Both the position numbers and the translations under genes were made by a program. The notes below the pieces were generated by a model that was not told the origin of the DNA, ran no database searches, and saw nothing but the letters and a program-made list of their open reading frames with translations. Of a stretch of DNA of 52,938 nucleotides, positions 1 through 9,722 are shown piece by piece. The number at the start of each line of letters is the position of its first letter. The first letter of the stretch is position 1. The stretch is taken from NCBI GenBank assembly GCA_017538965.1, contig JAFYHU010000018.1, positions 1 to 52,938 of the forward strand, read 5' to 3'. This DNA comes from Oscillospiraceae bacterium. GTDB lineage: Bacteria > Bacillota > Clostridia > Oscillospirales > Oscillospiraceae.

Positions 1-125
1 CCTACTCACCTCCACGTGCTCTGTAGTGTGCCCGCTTCCTCAAGCCGATTCTAACAGATTATTGATTGCTGCGTTAGGGGCACCAGGTTTCATGCCTTTT
101 TGTGCCTTCCGCGCAGCGGAAAGGT
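1..125. other. Window edge upstream of trpB, no gene seen
   Basis: About 125 bases precede trpB. In most bacteria trpF would end here, but no reading frame resembles the end of phosphoribosylanthranilate isomerase and frames 1 and 3 meet stops early. The region carries GGAAAGG at 118-124, the likely ribosome binding site of trpB. I see no trp leader peptide or T-box signature. The stretch could be an intergenic spacer or an assembly-edge sequence. Confidence 0.4.
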
Positions 126-137
126 ATGGTCATAAAA

Positions 138-1328
138 ATGACAAACCCCAACGGACGATTCGGTATACACGGCGGACAGTACATCCCCGAAACGTTGATG
201 AACGCCGTGATCGAGCTGGAGGAAGCATACAATTTTTATAAGGAAGACGCGATATTCCGGGCAGAGCTGTCCGCGCTCTTCAACGAGTATGCCGGAAGGC
301 CTTCGCGGCTGTACTATGCCGAGAAAATGACGCGGGACCTTGGCGGTGCGAAAATCTATCTGAAGCGAGAAGACCTCAACCACACCGGCGCGCACAAGAT
401 CAACAACGTGCTCGGACAGGCCCTTCTGGCAAAAAAGATGGGAAAGACCCGCCTGATCGCCGAAACCGGCGCCGGGCAGCACGGCGTTGCCACGGCGACC
501 GCGGCGGCACTGATGGGAATGAGCTGCGTGGTATTCATGGGCGAGGAAGACACCCGGCGCCAGGCGCTGAACGTTTATAAGATGCGCCTGCTGGGGGCAG
601 AGGTCATCCCGGTTACCACCGGAACGGCGACACTGAAGGATGCCGTGTCCGAAGCGATGCGCGAATGGACATCCCGGATCAGCGACACGCACTACTGTCT
701 GGGCTCGGTGATGGGACCGCATCCCTTTCCGACCATCGTACGGGATTTCCAGGCGGTGATCTCCCGGGAGATCAAAGAGCAGCTGGCAGAGAAAGAGGGA
801 AAACTGCCCGATGCGGTGCTGGCCTGTGTCGGCGGCGGCTCCAACGCGATCGGGTCCTTCTATCACTTTATCAAAGAACCCTCGGTCCGGCTGATCGGCT
901 GCGAAGCGGCAGGGCGGGGCGTCGATACCTTCGAGACTGCGGCAACCATTGCAACCGGACGGCTCGGGATCTTCCACGGCATGAAATCGTATTTCTGCCA
1001 GGACGAATACGGACAGATTGCGCCGGTCTATTCCATCTCCGCCGGGCTGGATTACCCGGGAATCGGCCCCGAACACGCCTGGCTGCACGATACCGGCCGT
1101 GCGGAATATGTGCCGGTGACGGACGAGGAAGCCGTCTGCGCCTTCGAATATCTGTCAAGAACCGAAGGAATAATCCCGGCGATTGAGTCGGCCCACGCGG
1201 TCTCGTACGCGATGAAAATTGCCCCGGCCATGACAGGAGATCAGGTGCTGGTGATTACGATCTCGGGACGGGGCGACAAGGACTGCGCGGCGATCGCGCG
1301 CTACAGAGGGGAGGATATCCGTGAGTAA
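138..1328 (+). CDS. trpB: Tryptophan synthase beta subunit
   Basis: PLP enzyme that condenses indole with L-serine to make L-tryptophan in the cytoplasmic alpha2-beta2 complex with TrpA. The protein shows the family motifs in order: GGQYIPE near the N-terminus, [16 protein letters not shown] with the PLP Schiff-base lysine (K87 when counted from this start, the same number as in the Salmonella enzyme), the ETGAGQHG loop and the GGGSNAIG phosphate-binding loop. At 396 residues it has the usual length. The start at 138 is preferred because GGAAAGG (118-124) lies 13 bases upstream; ATG at 126 and GTG at 102 are in frame but 126 is only one base from that site. The stop overlaps trpA by 8 bases, implying translational coupling. 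Confidence 0.97.
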   Translation: MTNPNGRFGIHGGQYIPETLMNAVIELEEAYNFYKEDAIFRAELSALFNEYAGRPSRLYYAEKMTRDLGGAKIYLKREDLNHTGAHKINNVLGQALLAKKMGKTRLIAETGAGQHGVATATAAALMGMSCVVFMGEEDTRRQALNVYKMRLLGAEVIPVTTGTATLKDAVSEAMREWTSRISDTHYCLGSVMGPHPFPTIVRDFQAVISREIKEQLAEKEGKLPDAVLACVGGGSNAIGSFYHFIKEPSVRLIGCEAAGRGVDTFETAATIATGRLGIFHGMKSYFCQDEYGQIAPVYSISAGLDYPGIGPEHAWLHDTGRAEYVPVTDEEAVCAFEYLSRTEGIIPAIESAHAVSYAMKIAPAMTGDQVLVITISGRGDKDCAAIARYRGEDIRE

Positions 1329-2100
1329 CATTCCGAAAGCCTTTGAAAACGGAAAAGCCTTTATCGCTTTCCTTACCTGCGGGGACCCGGATCTTGAAAC
1401 CACTGCCGCAGCCGTTCGCGCGGCAGCGAAAAACGGAGCGGATCTGATTGAACTGGGCATTCCCTTTTCGGATCCGACAGCGGAAGGGCCGGTGATCCAG
1501 GGGGCCAACCTGCGGGCGCTTCAGGGCGGGGTGACCACTGACCGGATCTTTGATCTGGTCCGCGAGCTGCGCCGGGACGTCAGGGTCCCGATGGTGTTCA
1601 TGACCTATGCCAATGTCGTGTTTTCCTACGGTGCGGAGCGCTTCATCCGCAGCTGCAGCGAGATCGGCATCGACGGCCTGATTCTGCCGGATCTGCCCTT
1701 TGAGGAGAAGGACGAATTCCTGCCCTTCTGCCGGCAGTACGGCGTGGATCTCATCTCCCTGATAGCGCCGACCTCGGAAAACCGAATTGCGCAGATTGCC
1801 GCCGAGGCGGAGGGATTCCTGTATATCGTCTCGAGCCTCGGCGTGACGGGAACGCGGAGCGAGATCACGACCGACCTGCAATCCATCGTCTCGGTGGTAC
1901 GTCAGCACACAAACATACCCTGCGCCATCGGCTTCGGCATCTCAACGCCGGAGCAGGCGGGGAAAATGGCGGCACTCTCGGACGGCGCAATTGTAGGCTC
2001 GGCGATCATCAAGATTCTGGAAAAATACGGGAAGGATGCGCCGCCGGAGATCGGCAGCTATGTCAGAAGTATGAAAGACGGCGTTCTTGCCGCTCAATAA
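1321..2100 (+). CDS. trpA: Tryptophan synthase alpha subunit
   Basis: Cleaves indole-3-glycerol phosphate to indole and glyceraldehyde 3-phosphate and channels indole to TrpB. This is a 259-residue TIM barrel that begins with GTG inside the end of trpB. The first catalytic glutamate is present (E44, in [11 protein letters not shown]). The second, which is Asp60 in the Salmonella enzyme, is replaced by Glu55 (PTAEGPVIQ instead of the usual ADGP). The phosphate-binding segments near the C-terminus ([14 protein letters not shown]) are intact. The Asp-to-Glu change conserves charge and I believe it recurs in some Firmicutes TrpA proteins, so activity is likely. The gene closes the trp operon; a hairpin follows. 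Confidence 0.96.
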   Translation: MSNIPKAFENGKAFIAFLTCGDPDLETTAAAVRAAAKNGADLIELGIPFSDPTAEGPVIQGANLRALQGGVTTDRIFDLVRELRRDVRVPMVFMTYANVVFSYGAERFIRSCSEIGIDGLILPDLPFEEKDEFLPFCRQYGVDLISLIAPTSENRIAQIAAEAEGFLYIVSSLGVTGTRSEITTDLQSIVSVVRQHTNIPCAIGFGISTPEQAGKMAALSDGAIVGSAIIKILEKYGKDAPPEIGSYVRSMKDGVLAAQ

Positions 2101-2106
2101 AAAAGG

Positions 2107-2128
2107 CAGCCGCCCCGAGGGGCGGCTG
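2107..2128 (-). terminator. Rho-independent terminator of enolase, shared with trpA
   Basis: A perfect 10-bp stem (CAGCCGCCCC / GGGGCGGCTG) with a 2-base loop lies between the convergent trpA and eno genes. On the minus strand it is followed by CCTTTTTT, so it is a good terminator for eno; on the plus strand the U-tract is poor. Confidence 0.85.
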
Positions 2129-2146
2129 TCCGTCTTCAGAGAGGAA

Positions 2147-3502
<1,356 letters not shown>

Positions 3503-3595
3503 TCATCCCGCCCGGCAATTCGGCGTTTTTGTAAAAATTGACCAAGCCCGGGAGGCGATTTCGGCCGGGAAAAGGCCGGGAATTGTGCAGGTAGA

Positions 3596-3624
3596 TTGCG
3601 AAGAAACGGAAAATGTGATAGAAT
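3596..3624 (+). promoter_or_regulatory. Sigma-A type promoter of the barnase-like gene
   Basis: TTGCGA (3596-3601), 17-base spacer, TAGAAT (3619-3624), about 40 bases upstream of the start codon. A short hairpin (CGGCC / GGCCG, about 3562-3578) lies just upstream. Confidence 0.65.
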
Positions 3625-3665
3625 GCCTGAAAGAAAATGAGGACGAGCGGAAAGGAGGAAGGAAG

Positions 3666-4238
3666 ATGAAAACCCTGCGGAAGATTCTGCCGGTGCTGCT
3701 GCTTTTACTGGCCGTGCTGATTCTGCTTCCTCCTGCCCGGGAAAACGGCACGCCGGCATCGACAGCGCAGCAGACGGAAAGCCTCAGTCTGCTGCCGACC
3801 GGCAGTTCCCCGGAAAGCGAAGCGGAAGCGGCTGCCCAGCCGGAGGAATCCGGGACAGCGGACGGACAGAACGATCAAAAAGAGCTTCCGGAGGACGGAA
3901 GCTATACCACCAAGGAAGATGTGGCGCAGTATCTGATCCGGTACGGGCATCTGCCCGGAAACTTCGTCACCAAAGCGGAGGCGAGAAAAGCCGGCTGGAA
4001 CGGAGGAAACCTGCAGAAAATCCTTCCCGGCAAATACATCGGCGGCGATTCCTTCGGAAACCAAGAGGGGCTTCTGCCGAAGGCAAAGGGAAGAAGCTGG
4101 CGGGAGTGCGACATCAATACGCTCGGCCAGAAAAGCCGCGGTTCGGAACGGCTGATCTGGTCCAATGACGGGCTGATCTATTATACGGATGATCATTACG
4201 AAAGCTTTACGCTGCTGTACAGTCCCTATGAATCCTGA
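3666..4238 (+). CDS. Secreted barnase-like ribonuclease
   Basis: 190 residues: an N-terminal signal or anchor segment (basic MKTLRK, then a Leu-rich core to about residue 20), a Ser/Glu/Ala-rich linker to about residue 75, and a C-terminal domain matching barnase. The domain keeps the barnase landmarks: DVAQYLIRYGHLPGNFVTK, GKYIGGDSFGN, and the three catalytic residues, Glu in WRECDIN (barnase Glu73), Arg in GSERLIW (Arg87) and His in TDDHYESF (His102). It should be an extracellular guanyl-preferring RNase. No barstar-like inhibitor gene is recognisable nearby. AGGAGGAAGGAAG immediately precedes the ATG. A separate promoter lies upstream; the next gene starts 22 bases downstream and may be co-transcribed. 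Confidence 0.9.
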   Translation: MKTLRKILPVLLLLLAVLILLPPARENGTPASTAQQTESLSLLPTGSSPESEAEAAAQPEESGTADGQNDQKELPEDGSYTTKEDVAQYLIRYGHLPGNFVTKAEARKAGWNGGNLQKILPGKYIGGDSFGNQEGLLPKAKGRSWRECDINTLGQKSRGSERLIWSNDGLIYYTDDHYESFTLLYSPYES

Positions 4239-4260
4239 CAGAAGAAAGGAAAAGGAGAAC

Positions 4261-4884
4261 ATGAAGAAACGAATCATCAGCGTCAGCCGGGAATTCGGAA
4301 GCGGCGGACGGGAACTGGGAAAGCGCCTGGCCGACAATCTGGGTTTTGCCTATTACGACCGGGAAATCGTCCTGTCGCTGGCGGAACAGACAGGCATGGA
4401 TGAAAACAGCCTGGAGCAGCAGCTGGAAATCGCGGCGCCGGTCCCCTTTTCCATCCACTTCGCCCAGAGCTTCTCGGACGGTTACATGGTCAACGATTCC
4501 ACGGTCCAGCTGCTTTCGCTGCAGACCCGGCTCATCAAGGAGCTGGCTGCGAAAGGCGACTGCGTCATCGTCGGCCGGGGAGCCGACGCGATTTTGGAGG
4601 ACGAACAGCCGTTCCGCCTCTTCGTCTATGCAGAAAAGGAAGCAAAACTCGCCCGCTGCCGCAGCCGTGCGGCAGAAGGCGAGATCCTGTCGGATAAAGA
4701 TATCCTGCGCCGGATGAAACAGATCGACAAGCGCCGGGCGGAGTTCCACGATATCATCTCCTCCCGTCCCTGGGGAGACAAGGAGAGCTATGATCTCTGC
4801 GTGAATACGACGGGGACGGAAATCAAGGTCGTTGTCCCCGCTGTCGCGGAATATTACCGCCGCTGGGCGGCGCTGGATCGGTAG
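4261..4884 (+). CDS. Cytidylate kinase-like family protein
   Basis: 207-residue P-loop kinase-fold protein of the cytidylate kinase-like (AAK/Cmk2) family. The N-terminus RIISVSREFGSGGRELGKRLA is the divergent phosphate-binding loop typical of this family, followed by FAYYDREIV, GRGADAIL, and a lid-like RRMKQIDKRRAEFHD segment. Canonical Cmk makes CDP from CMP; the substrate of this branch is not settled. Start chosen at ATG 4261, preceded by AGAAAGGAAAAGGAG. It ends 2 bases before the convergent LRR lipoprotein gene. Confidence 0.85.
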   Translation: MKKRIISVSREFGSGGRELGKRLADNLGFAYYDREIVLSLAEQTGMDENSLEQQLEIAAPVPFSIHFAQSFSDGYMVNDSTVQLLSLQTRLIKELAAKGDCVIVGRGADAILEDEQPFRLFVYAEKEAKLARCRSRAAEGEILSDKDILRRMKQIDKRRAEFHDIISSRPWGDKESYDLCVNTTGTEIKVVVPAVAEYYRRWAALDR

Positions 4885-4885
4885 T

Positions 4886-6502
4886 TCAGTAATAGATGCC
4901 GTTGTAGGCAACGGGTCGGTAATCGGGATCGTTCCAGCGCACGCTGTAATTCAGCGAATCGTACTCCATCTGGTCCCGCAGCAGGGCATAGCGCGGAGCA
5001 TAGGCTCTGCGGTCTTCGCGATAATACGGCTGCTGCTGGTACCATTCCAGCGCTTCGCCCTGCAGATTGGCAGCCCTGCGCCAGCCGGCCTCGGAGCTTT
5101 CCCAGGCGGTGTTGTCAACCTCGCAGTTCGGGTGAAGCTGACGATAATGATCGACCTGTTCCGCAGGAACGGGGCAGAAATTGAAGATACCGAGATAGAA
5201 GCGATCGAGATCCAGATCGTAGATCGGAGAGATGTCCGTCAGATACGGGCAGTGGCCGACATTCAGATGCTTCAGGGTTTTAAGGCCCGCGAGCGGGGAC
5301 AGGTCCGAGGTGTTGGAATAGAACAGCTCGAGATACTCCAGATGTTCGCAGTTTGCCAGCGGGGACAGATCACCCAGCGGATTCATCGCGATGATCAGCA
5401 CTTCCAGATCGGGCATGTAGTTGACGAAGGAGAGATCGGTGATCGTTTCGTTGTGTCCGATATCGAGATACTTGACCTTGGTGCAGTATTTCAGAATCTC
5501 GTTGAATTCACTGTCCGTCACCGTGCCGCCGACGGATGGGCTGGAGGCCAGAATCCGCTCCACATTGGTGCGCACAGAATAGCTGAGGCCAAAACTGATG
5601 CGCCAGACGACTTCAACATCCGGCAGCGCATCCCGAATGACAGCCATGTCCTCGTTCGTGACGCCGCAGCTGTCCATGAGCAGGGTCTTCAGCTTCGGCA
5701 TGCACTTCGCAGCGGCAAGCACTTCTTCCCCGCGGTCAACGACCTTCAGATAGCTGATGTTGATCTCCTCGTCCTGCAGGGTCAGCGGAACGCCGCAGAG
5801 AGAGAAGGAATAGTTGATCTTCACATTCGGCACAGCTTCCTCCAGCGCAAGAATGTCCTCCCAGGACGGATGGTCTTCCCGCTCTTCGCTGCCGAGATTG
5901 ATGATCTTCAGATTCCGGAGGCAGGCGATCGTATCCAAGGCGTCCCGAATCTCTTTCGGCGAGGCCTTGGAGAGGTCAATCCGTTTCTCGCTGAGGTCGC
6001 TGTCCTTTCCGAGAAGCCGGCATTGATAGGAAAAGTCAAGATCGGGATATTCATCCCGGAAACGCAGGACGGTCTTCGGAGAGAGGCCGTCCTTCTGATT
6101 GCCGAGATTGACTTCTTTCAGCTGCGGCAGATACGCGAGCAGTTCCAGCGCTTCGTCGGCATCGCGATCTTTCAGTCCGGTCAGATCCAGCGTTTCCGCG
6201 CCGTTTTCGGCAACGACGTCTCCGGGAAAGGACACCGTATAGCGGACTTCGATCTGCGGGTGGGCTTCCGCCCAGTTCATCAGGCTGGCATAACAGTCGC
6301 TTCCGCTGAAGTCAGCGGAGAGAAGGTTCGGAAAGGCATCCAGCAGGGCAAGATCCTCCGGCACCACGACAGCCGCAACGGCTTCACTGTCGAGAGGGAC
6401 ATAGCCGCTCGACAGTTCCAGCTCTACGGGCGCGCCCTCTCCGCATCCGCAGAGGAACAGGAACAGGAAGATGCAGAACAGGACAAGGAAGCTTCTTTTC
6501 AT
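4886..6502 (-). CDS. Leucine-rich-repeat lipoprotein
   Basis: 538 residues. Signal peptide with a lipobox (L-C-G-C, lipidated Cys20), so it should sit on the outer face of the membrane. The middle carries irregular LRR units (for example LPQLKEVNLGNQ, LRNLKIINLGS, MPKLKTLLMDS, CTKVKYLDIGHN, MPDLEVLIIAMN, LEYLELFYSN, LKHLNVGHC), followed by a Tyr/Arg-rich C-terminal tail with YQQQPYYREDRRAY. The LRR style (SPLAGLKTLKHL...LTDISP) matches that of the giant ectodomains at 13-25 kb. Its ATG overlaps the stop of the upstream glucosyltransferase-like gene (ATGA), implying translational coupling. Ligand unknown; a binding role is inferred only from the LRR fold. Confidence 0.8.
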   Translation of the reverse strand: MKRSFLVLFCIFLFLFLCGCGEGAPVELELSSGYVPLDSEAVAAVVVPEDLALLDAFPNLLSADFSGSDCYASLMNWAEAHPQIEVRYTVSFPGDVVAENGAETLDLTGLKDRDADEALELLAYLPQLKEVNLGNQKDGLSPKTVLRFRDEYPDLDFSYQCRLLGKDSDLSEKRIDLSKASPKEIRDALDTIACLRNLKIINLGSEEREDHPSWEDILALEEAVPNVKINYSFSLCGVPLTLQDEEINISYLKVVDRGEEVLAAAKCMPKLKTLLMDSCGVTNEDMAVIRDALPDVEVVWRISFGLSYSVRTNVERILASSPSVGGTVTDSEFNEILKYCTKVKYLDIGHNETITDLSFVNYMPDLEVLIIAMNPLGDLSPLANCEHLEYLELFYSNTSDLSPLAGLKTLKHLNVGHCPYLTDISPIYDLDLDRFYLGIFNFCPVPAEQVDHYRQLHPNCEVDNTAWESSEAGWRRAANLQGEALEWYQQQPYYREDRRAYAPRYALLRDQMEYDSLNYSVRWNDPDYRPVAYNGIYY

Positions 6503-8082
6503 GACAGATCTCCCATTTTCACAACCAGCATCCCATCCAGCATCTGCATGCAGTCCGCATCGGGGTAACAGGGCATGGCGGCCACCCGCCCGTCCCTCTG
6601 CATCCGGTTCCAGACGCCGGAATCGGCCAGAACGGCCGGGTTGTTCAGAATATAGCGGAAATAGGCGGCGTAGACATGGTAGTTATACGAAGTCTGCGCC
6701 TTTTCGATGGGCGACGATTCCTCGCAGCCGGTGATGTCATAGGTGGATTCAAAGCCGGGAATCCGGTCCCGGAGCTGATTGCTGACGCCGGCAAAGACAA
6801 CGACGGTCTCGCCGGGGACATAGTCTTCCCGTTCCTCCATCCGACCGAGGACCCGCGTCATCAGAGAGAGCGCGGCGTTCTGCTCCAGGTTCTTCCGGGT
6901 ATAGACGACGTTGGCCGTCTGGATGTTCAGGAAGAGGAGAACGACGATCAGAATGACCGAGACGGCCCGGGAAAACCGCAGCGGCTTTTCCGGAGGCAGC
7001 AGGAAGAAGGGGAGAAGAACCAGCAGGCCGGACAGCCAGAAGGCCATTTTCATCAGATCGTGCACATCCCGCGAAAACCGCAGCTGGGCGGTGTTCATCC
7101 CGAGCGGAAGCAGCAGCACCAAGAGGCAAAGCAGCAGCTTTTCCTTCCATCCGGCACGGCTTTTTCCCAGCCAGAACAGCAGCGCAAAGAGAGCCGGCAA
7201 AAGCAGAAGGCAGTTGAGAACCAGCACAGGCGGCTCGATATGGCTTTTGGCGGGATTCCAGAAGGCAGCAGCCCAGGTGGCGTAAGTACGCGCAATCCGG
7301 CCGAAGAGAGAGCTGGACACGGTCTGCGAAACGTCGTTATAACTGTCCATGGCAAGGTTGATGTCCTTCCAGGAACACATCAAACGAACCAGCAGCACGT
7401 ACAGCAGCCCGCCCAGCACGAGCATTCCCAATCCTGACAGGCCTTTCCGGAACACTTCGGAGAAGCTGTCTCCGCGCAGAAGTGCGGCGATGCACAGCAG
7501 CATGATCAGCGTGATCGGCACCGAGATCATGCTCTGATAGGTGCCGACGCAGAAAGCGACAAGCGGGATGCCGGCGAGGGCGCCCTTCCAGCCGCCCCGA
7601 TCCCAGAGCCAGACGGCGCAGATACCGATCAGCATGGCAAAGAGGTCGGCGTCCATCTCGTAGAGGAAGGTTGCCGTCATCGCGATGACCGAAAGATTGG
7701 CCGTCAGAAGCCCGGCCGTCAGAACCGTAAACAGGCGGGACGGAATCCGGAAAAGACCGACAATCAGAAAACAGGAAAGACTCAGCCAGAGCAGACTCAG
7801 AAGACCCAGCAGCCAGGGCGCCGCGATCAGACCGCGGATTACGCGCCGGTACAGCACAATGCCCGGGCGGCCAAGCTGCATCTTCCAGTAGGTTTCCACC
7901 GGTTCGGTCACCAGGGCGTTGAGCATGTCATGGGAAAAGCCGGCGCGCAGAAAACCATAGGCGTGCGCGGCAAGACCAAACAGAAAAACCGCGAGGAAGC
8001 TGAGCAGAAGCCGCTGCCGCGTTTCCCGGCTCCAGCCCTCGCGCAGGCGGTCTGCCCACGCTGTTTTTCCGATTTCCGCCAT
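6499..8082 (-). CDS. Polytopic membrane protein, GtrII-like glucosyltransferase
   Basis: About 527 residues with roughly ten or eleven hydrophobic helices between residues 25 and 400 and a soluble C-terminal region of about 120 residues. The pattern (an early FSHDML motif, later Asp-rich YEMDADLFAMLIG, GTYQSM) resembles the GtrII/Glucos_trans_II family of O-antigen and cell-wall glucosyltransferases that use polyprenyl-phosphate-linked sugar. The start at 8082 is preferred: GAAAGGGGCG lies upstream and the predicted transcription start (about 8136) is downstream of the more distal ATG at 8142. First gene of a two-gene operon with the LRR lipoprotein. Family assignment is by pattern recognition and moderately sure. 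Confidence 0.65.
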   Translation of the reverse strand: MAEIGKTAWADRLREGWSRETRQRLLLSFLAVFLFGLAAHAYGFLRAGFSHDMLNALVTEPVETYWKMQLGRPGIVLYRRVIRGLIAAPWLLGLLSLLWLSLSCFLIVGLFRIPSRLFTVLTAGLLTANLSVIAMTATFLYEMDADLFAMLIGICAVWLWDRGGWKGALAGIPLVAFCVGTYQSMISVPITLIMLLCIAALLRGDSFSEVFRKGLSGLGMLVLGGLLYVLLVRLMCSWKDINLAMDSYNDVSQTVSSSLFGRIARTYATWAAAFWNPAKSHIEPPVLVLNCLLLLPALFALLFWLGKSRAGWKEKLLLCLLVLLLPLGMNTAQLRFSRDVHDLMKMAFWLSGLLVLLPFFLLPPEKPLRFSRAVSVILIVVLLFLNIQTANVVYTRKNLEQNAALSLMTRVLGRMEEREDYVPGETVVVFAGVSNQLRDRIPGFESTYDITGCEESSPIEKAQTSYNYHVYAAYFRYILNNPAVLADSGVWNRMQRDGRVAAMPCYPDADCMQMLDGMLVVKMGDLS

Positions 8083-8142
8083 GATTTCGCCCCTTTCCGG
8101 AGAAAAGTCCTCTCTGCCGCCGAACAGAGAAATGCTGAGCAC

Positions 8143-8171
8143 AGTCTACCACACGGCAGCAAAAAAGACAA
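8143..8171 (-). promoter_or_regulatory. Promoter of the glucosyltransferase-LRR lipoprotein operon
   Basis: On the minus strand TTGTCT (8166-8171), exactly 17 bases, TAGACT (8143-8148). Its position rules out translation from the ATG at 8142 and supports the start at 8082. Confidence 0.65.
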
Positions 8172-8264
8172 GTGGCCGCCGCCCGCCGCCCTGAGCGACG
8201 AGGGACGGGAGACCGGAATCCGAAGAACTTCCGGGAGCTGCTCAGCATCACGGAATAAAATATA

Positions 8265-8375
8265 AAGCGCGGCGAAGAAACCTTGGTGCGAGGGAACGGT
8301 TTCTCTTCCGCGCAATTGCAGAAACTTGCGAACGGGGTATGCGAGGCGTTTTGAAACGCCTCGCAGCGCTTTTTT
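8265..8375. repeat. Dispersed structured intergenic repeat A, copy 1
   Basis: A roughly 75-base block (8265-8340) is nearly repeated at 44728-44802. It folds as a long hairpin: GCGCGG and AGAAACC pair with GGTTTCT and CCGCGC, separated by 3-base internal bulges, around a loop containing the conserved TTGGTGCGAG. It is followed by a perfect 24-base palindrome (8341-8364, GCGAGGCGTTT arms). On the plus strand the palindrome is trailed by a T6 run at 8370-8375, like a terminator. The element lies downstream of mop and upstream of the glucosyltransferase promoter. Function unknown; it may be a mobile intergenic repeat or a structured RNA. Confidence 0.7.
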
Positions 8376-8379
8376 CGGA

Positions 8380-8589
8380 TCAGTCGACGCCGACCATGAC
8401 CGAGGTGGCTTTGACGACCGCATAGGCTTCGCCGCCGACAGCCAGGCCGAGCTCCTTGATGGCGTTCATCGAAATGGTGGCGCTCATCACGTTGCCGCCG
8501 CCGATGTCGATTTTGACGATGCCGTTGACGGCGCCTTCCTGAATGTCAACGATCTTGCCCTTGAACTGATTTCTTGCACTGAGTTTCAT
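8380..8589 (-). CDS. mop: Molbindin-type molybdate-binding protein (Mop/TOBE)
   Basis: 69-residue single Mop domain: MKLSARNQFKGKIVDIQEGAVNGIVKI... with the ISMNAIKELGL and ATSVMVGVD segments typical of molbindins, which assemble as hexamers and store or buffer molybdate or tungstate in the cytoplasm. The gene sits downstream of modC and has its own upstream copy of the palindromic element also found before modA, so it is probably controlled with the transporter but from a separate promoter. GGAG precedes the ATG. Confidence 0.93.
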   Translation of the reverse strand: MKLSARNQFKGKIVDIQEGAVNGIVKIDIGGGNVMSATISMNAIKELGLAVGGEAYAVVKATSVMVGVD

Positions 8590-8606
8590 AGTTTTTCTCC
8601 TTTTCC

Positions 8607-8655
8607 CGTTTTTCAGGGTGTGTTATTTATAAACGGATATTTCACCGCTTATATC
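8607..8655 (-). promoter_or_regulatory. Operator-like palindrome upstream of mop
   Basis: Plus-strand ATAAACGG - 8 bases - CCGCTTAT at 8629-8652, with conserved flanks. The same element, ATAAACGT - 8 bases - ACGCTTAT, precedes modA at 12054-12077. The variable base co-varies between half-sites (G:C here, T:A there), as expected for a symmetrical protein site or an RNA stem. The flank TATTTATA and the CAGGG/CCCTG stretch next to the ribosome binding site are also shared. Confidence 0.65.
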
Positions 8656-8678
8656 GCAGGTTCTGCTTTTCCTGCAGG

Positions 8679-9722
8679 TTACGGATAAAGCAAGAGAATA
8701 TTTGCCGGAGCGATTCCCAGTTCGCCGGGGAACTGCTGCGGCCGTTTTTCTTTGTTCAGACGCCACCAGACAGGCGGGCTGTCGGGCGATTGATCCTGAT
8801 AGCGGAACTGGAGGATGACCTCGAAGGGCTCTTCCATCTCCTCCACATAAGTGATCGGGAAGCGGTTCTTCTGCGTATTGATATTGAAATAATGCGCACG
8901 AATGCCGACGGCGCAGAGGCCGTCCTTCACGTCCTGGGCGGTCTGCAGGCGGATGCCCCATTCGGGAACTTCCACCTCATGGAGACCGATCTTTCGGGCG
9001 GAAGCAATGTTCTTGCAGCCGGTCAGAACCGCCGCCGGAACGCTGCCGGGATCGGCAAAGAGTTCTTTGGTATCCTTCATGCCCAGCAGTTTTCCCTTGT
9101 CCATGACCGCAATGCGCTGACTCATGTTGTAGGCTTCTTCACGGCTGTGCGTGACCATCAGCACTTCCCTGCCGTATTCCTGGAGCATGTCGCGCAGTTC
9201 GATTTTCAGCGAATCGCGCAGATGCGCATCCAGCGCCGAGAAAGGCTCGTCCAGCATCAGCATGCGGGGTTCGTTGACCAGGATGCGGGCAAGCGCGGTG
9301 CGCTGCTGCTGGCCGCCCGAAAGCTGCGCGGGTTTGTGGTTTTCAAGCCCGTCCAGCTGCATGAGCCGGATGATCTCGGCGACGCGCTTTTCCTTTACGG
9401 CGCGGTCTCTCTGACGATTCAGGCCGCAGAGGATATTCTGCCGCACGGTCATGTTCGGGAAGAGGGCATAGTTCTGGAACAGGTAACCGACCTGCCGCTT
9501 CTGCGGAGGCAGATTGATGTGCTTTTCGGAATCGAAAAGCACCACGCCGTCGAGCTCGATATGGCCGCGGTCGGGCTTCTCGATACCGGCAATGCATTTG
9601 AGCGTGAAGCTTTTGCCGCAGCCGGAAGCCCCGAGCAGGCAGGTCACGCCGTTTTCGGCTTCGAACTGCGCATCCAGAACAAAAGAACCGAGCTGGCGGG
9701 TAATATCGACGAGCAGGCTCAT
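8679..9722 (-). CDS. modC: Molybdate ABC transporter ATP-binding protein
   Basis: 347-residue ATPase that powers molybdate uptake with ModB and ModA. Walker A GASGCGKS, Q-loop LFQNYALFPNMTV, signature LSGGQQQR, Walker B MLMLDEPF, D-loop SALD and H-loop THSR are all present. The approximately 130-residue C-terminal extension (from about residue 220) should be the regulatory TOBE region but is divergent and contains no clear Mop repeat; the separate Mop protein downstream may supply that role. The start overlaps the modB stop by 4 bases (ATGA). Confidence 0.94.
   Translation of the reverse strand: MSLLVDITRQLGSFVLDAQFEAENGVTCLLGASGCGKSFTLKCIAGIEKPDRGHIELDGVVLFDSEKHINLPPQKRQVGYLFQNYALFPNMTVRQNILCGLNRQRDRAVKEKRVAEIIRLMQLDGLENHKPAQLSGGQQQRTALARILVNEPRMLMLDEPFSALDAHLRDSLKIELRDMLQEYGREVLMVTHSREEAYNMSQRIAVMDKGKLLGMKDTKELFADPGSVPAAVLTGCKNIASARKIGLHEVEVPEWGIRLQTAQDVKDGLCAVGIRAHYFNINTQKNRFPITYVEEMEEPFEVILQFRYQDQSPDSPPVWWRLNKEKRPQQFPGELGIAPANILLLYP

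Noticed and set aside
4832-6568. A 578-codon open frame on the plus strand opposite the LRR lipoprotein
   Set aside because: It is the antisense of a gene with a lipobox, LRRs and a ribosome binding site; its own translation has no recognisable domain and a skewed His/Gln/Val composition typical of antisense frames in G+C-rich DNA.
8143-8379. Additional small protein gene in the intergenic region
   Set aside because: Open frames there overlap repeat A and the promoter and lack ribosome binding sites.
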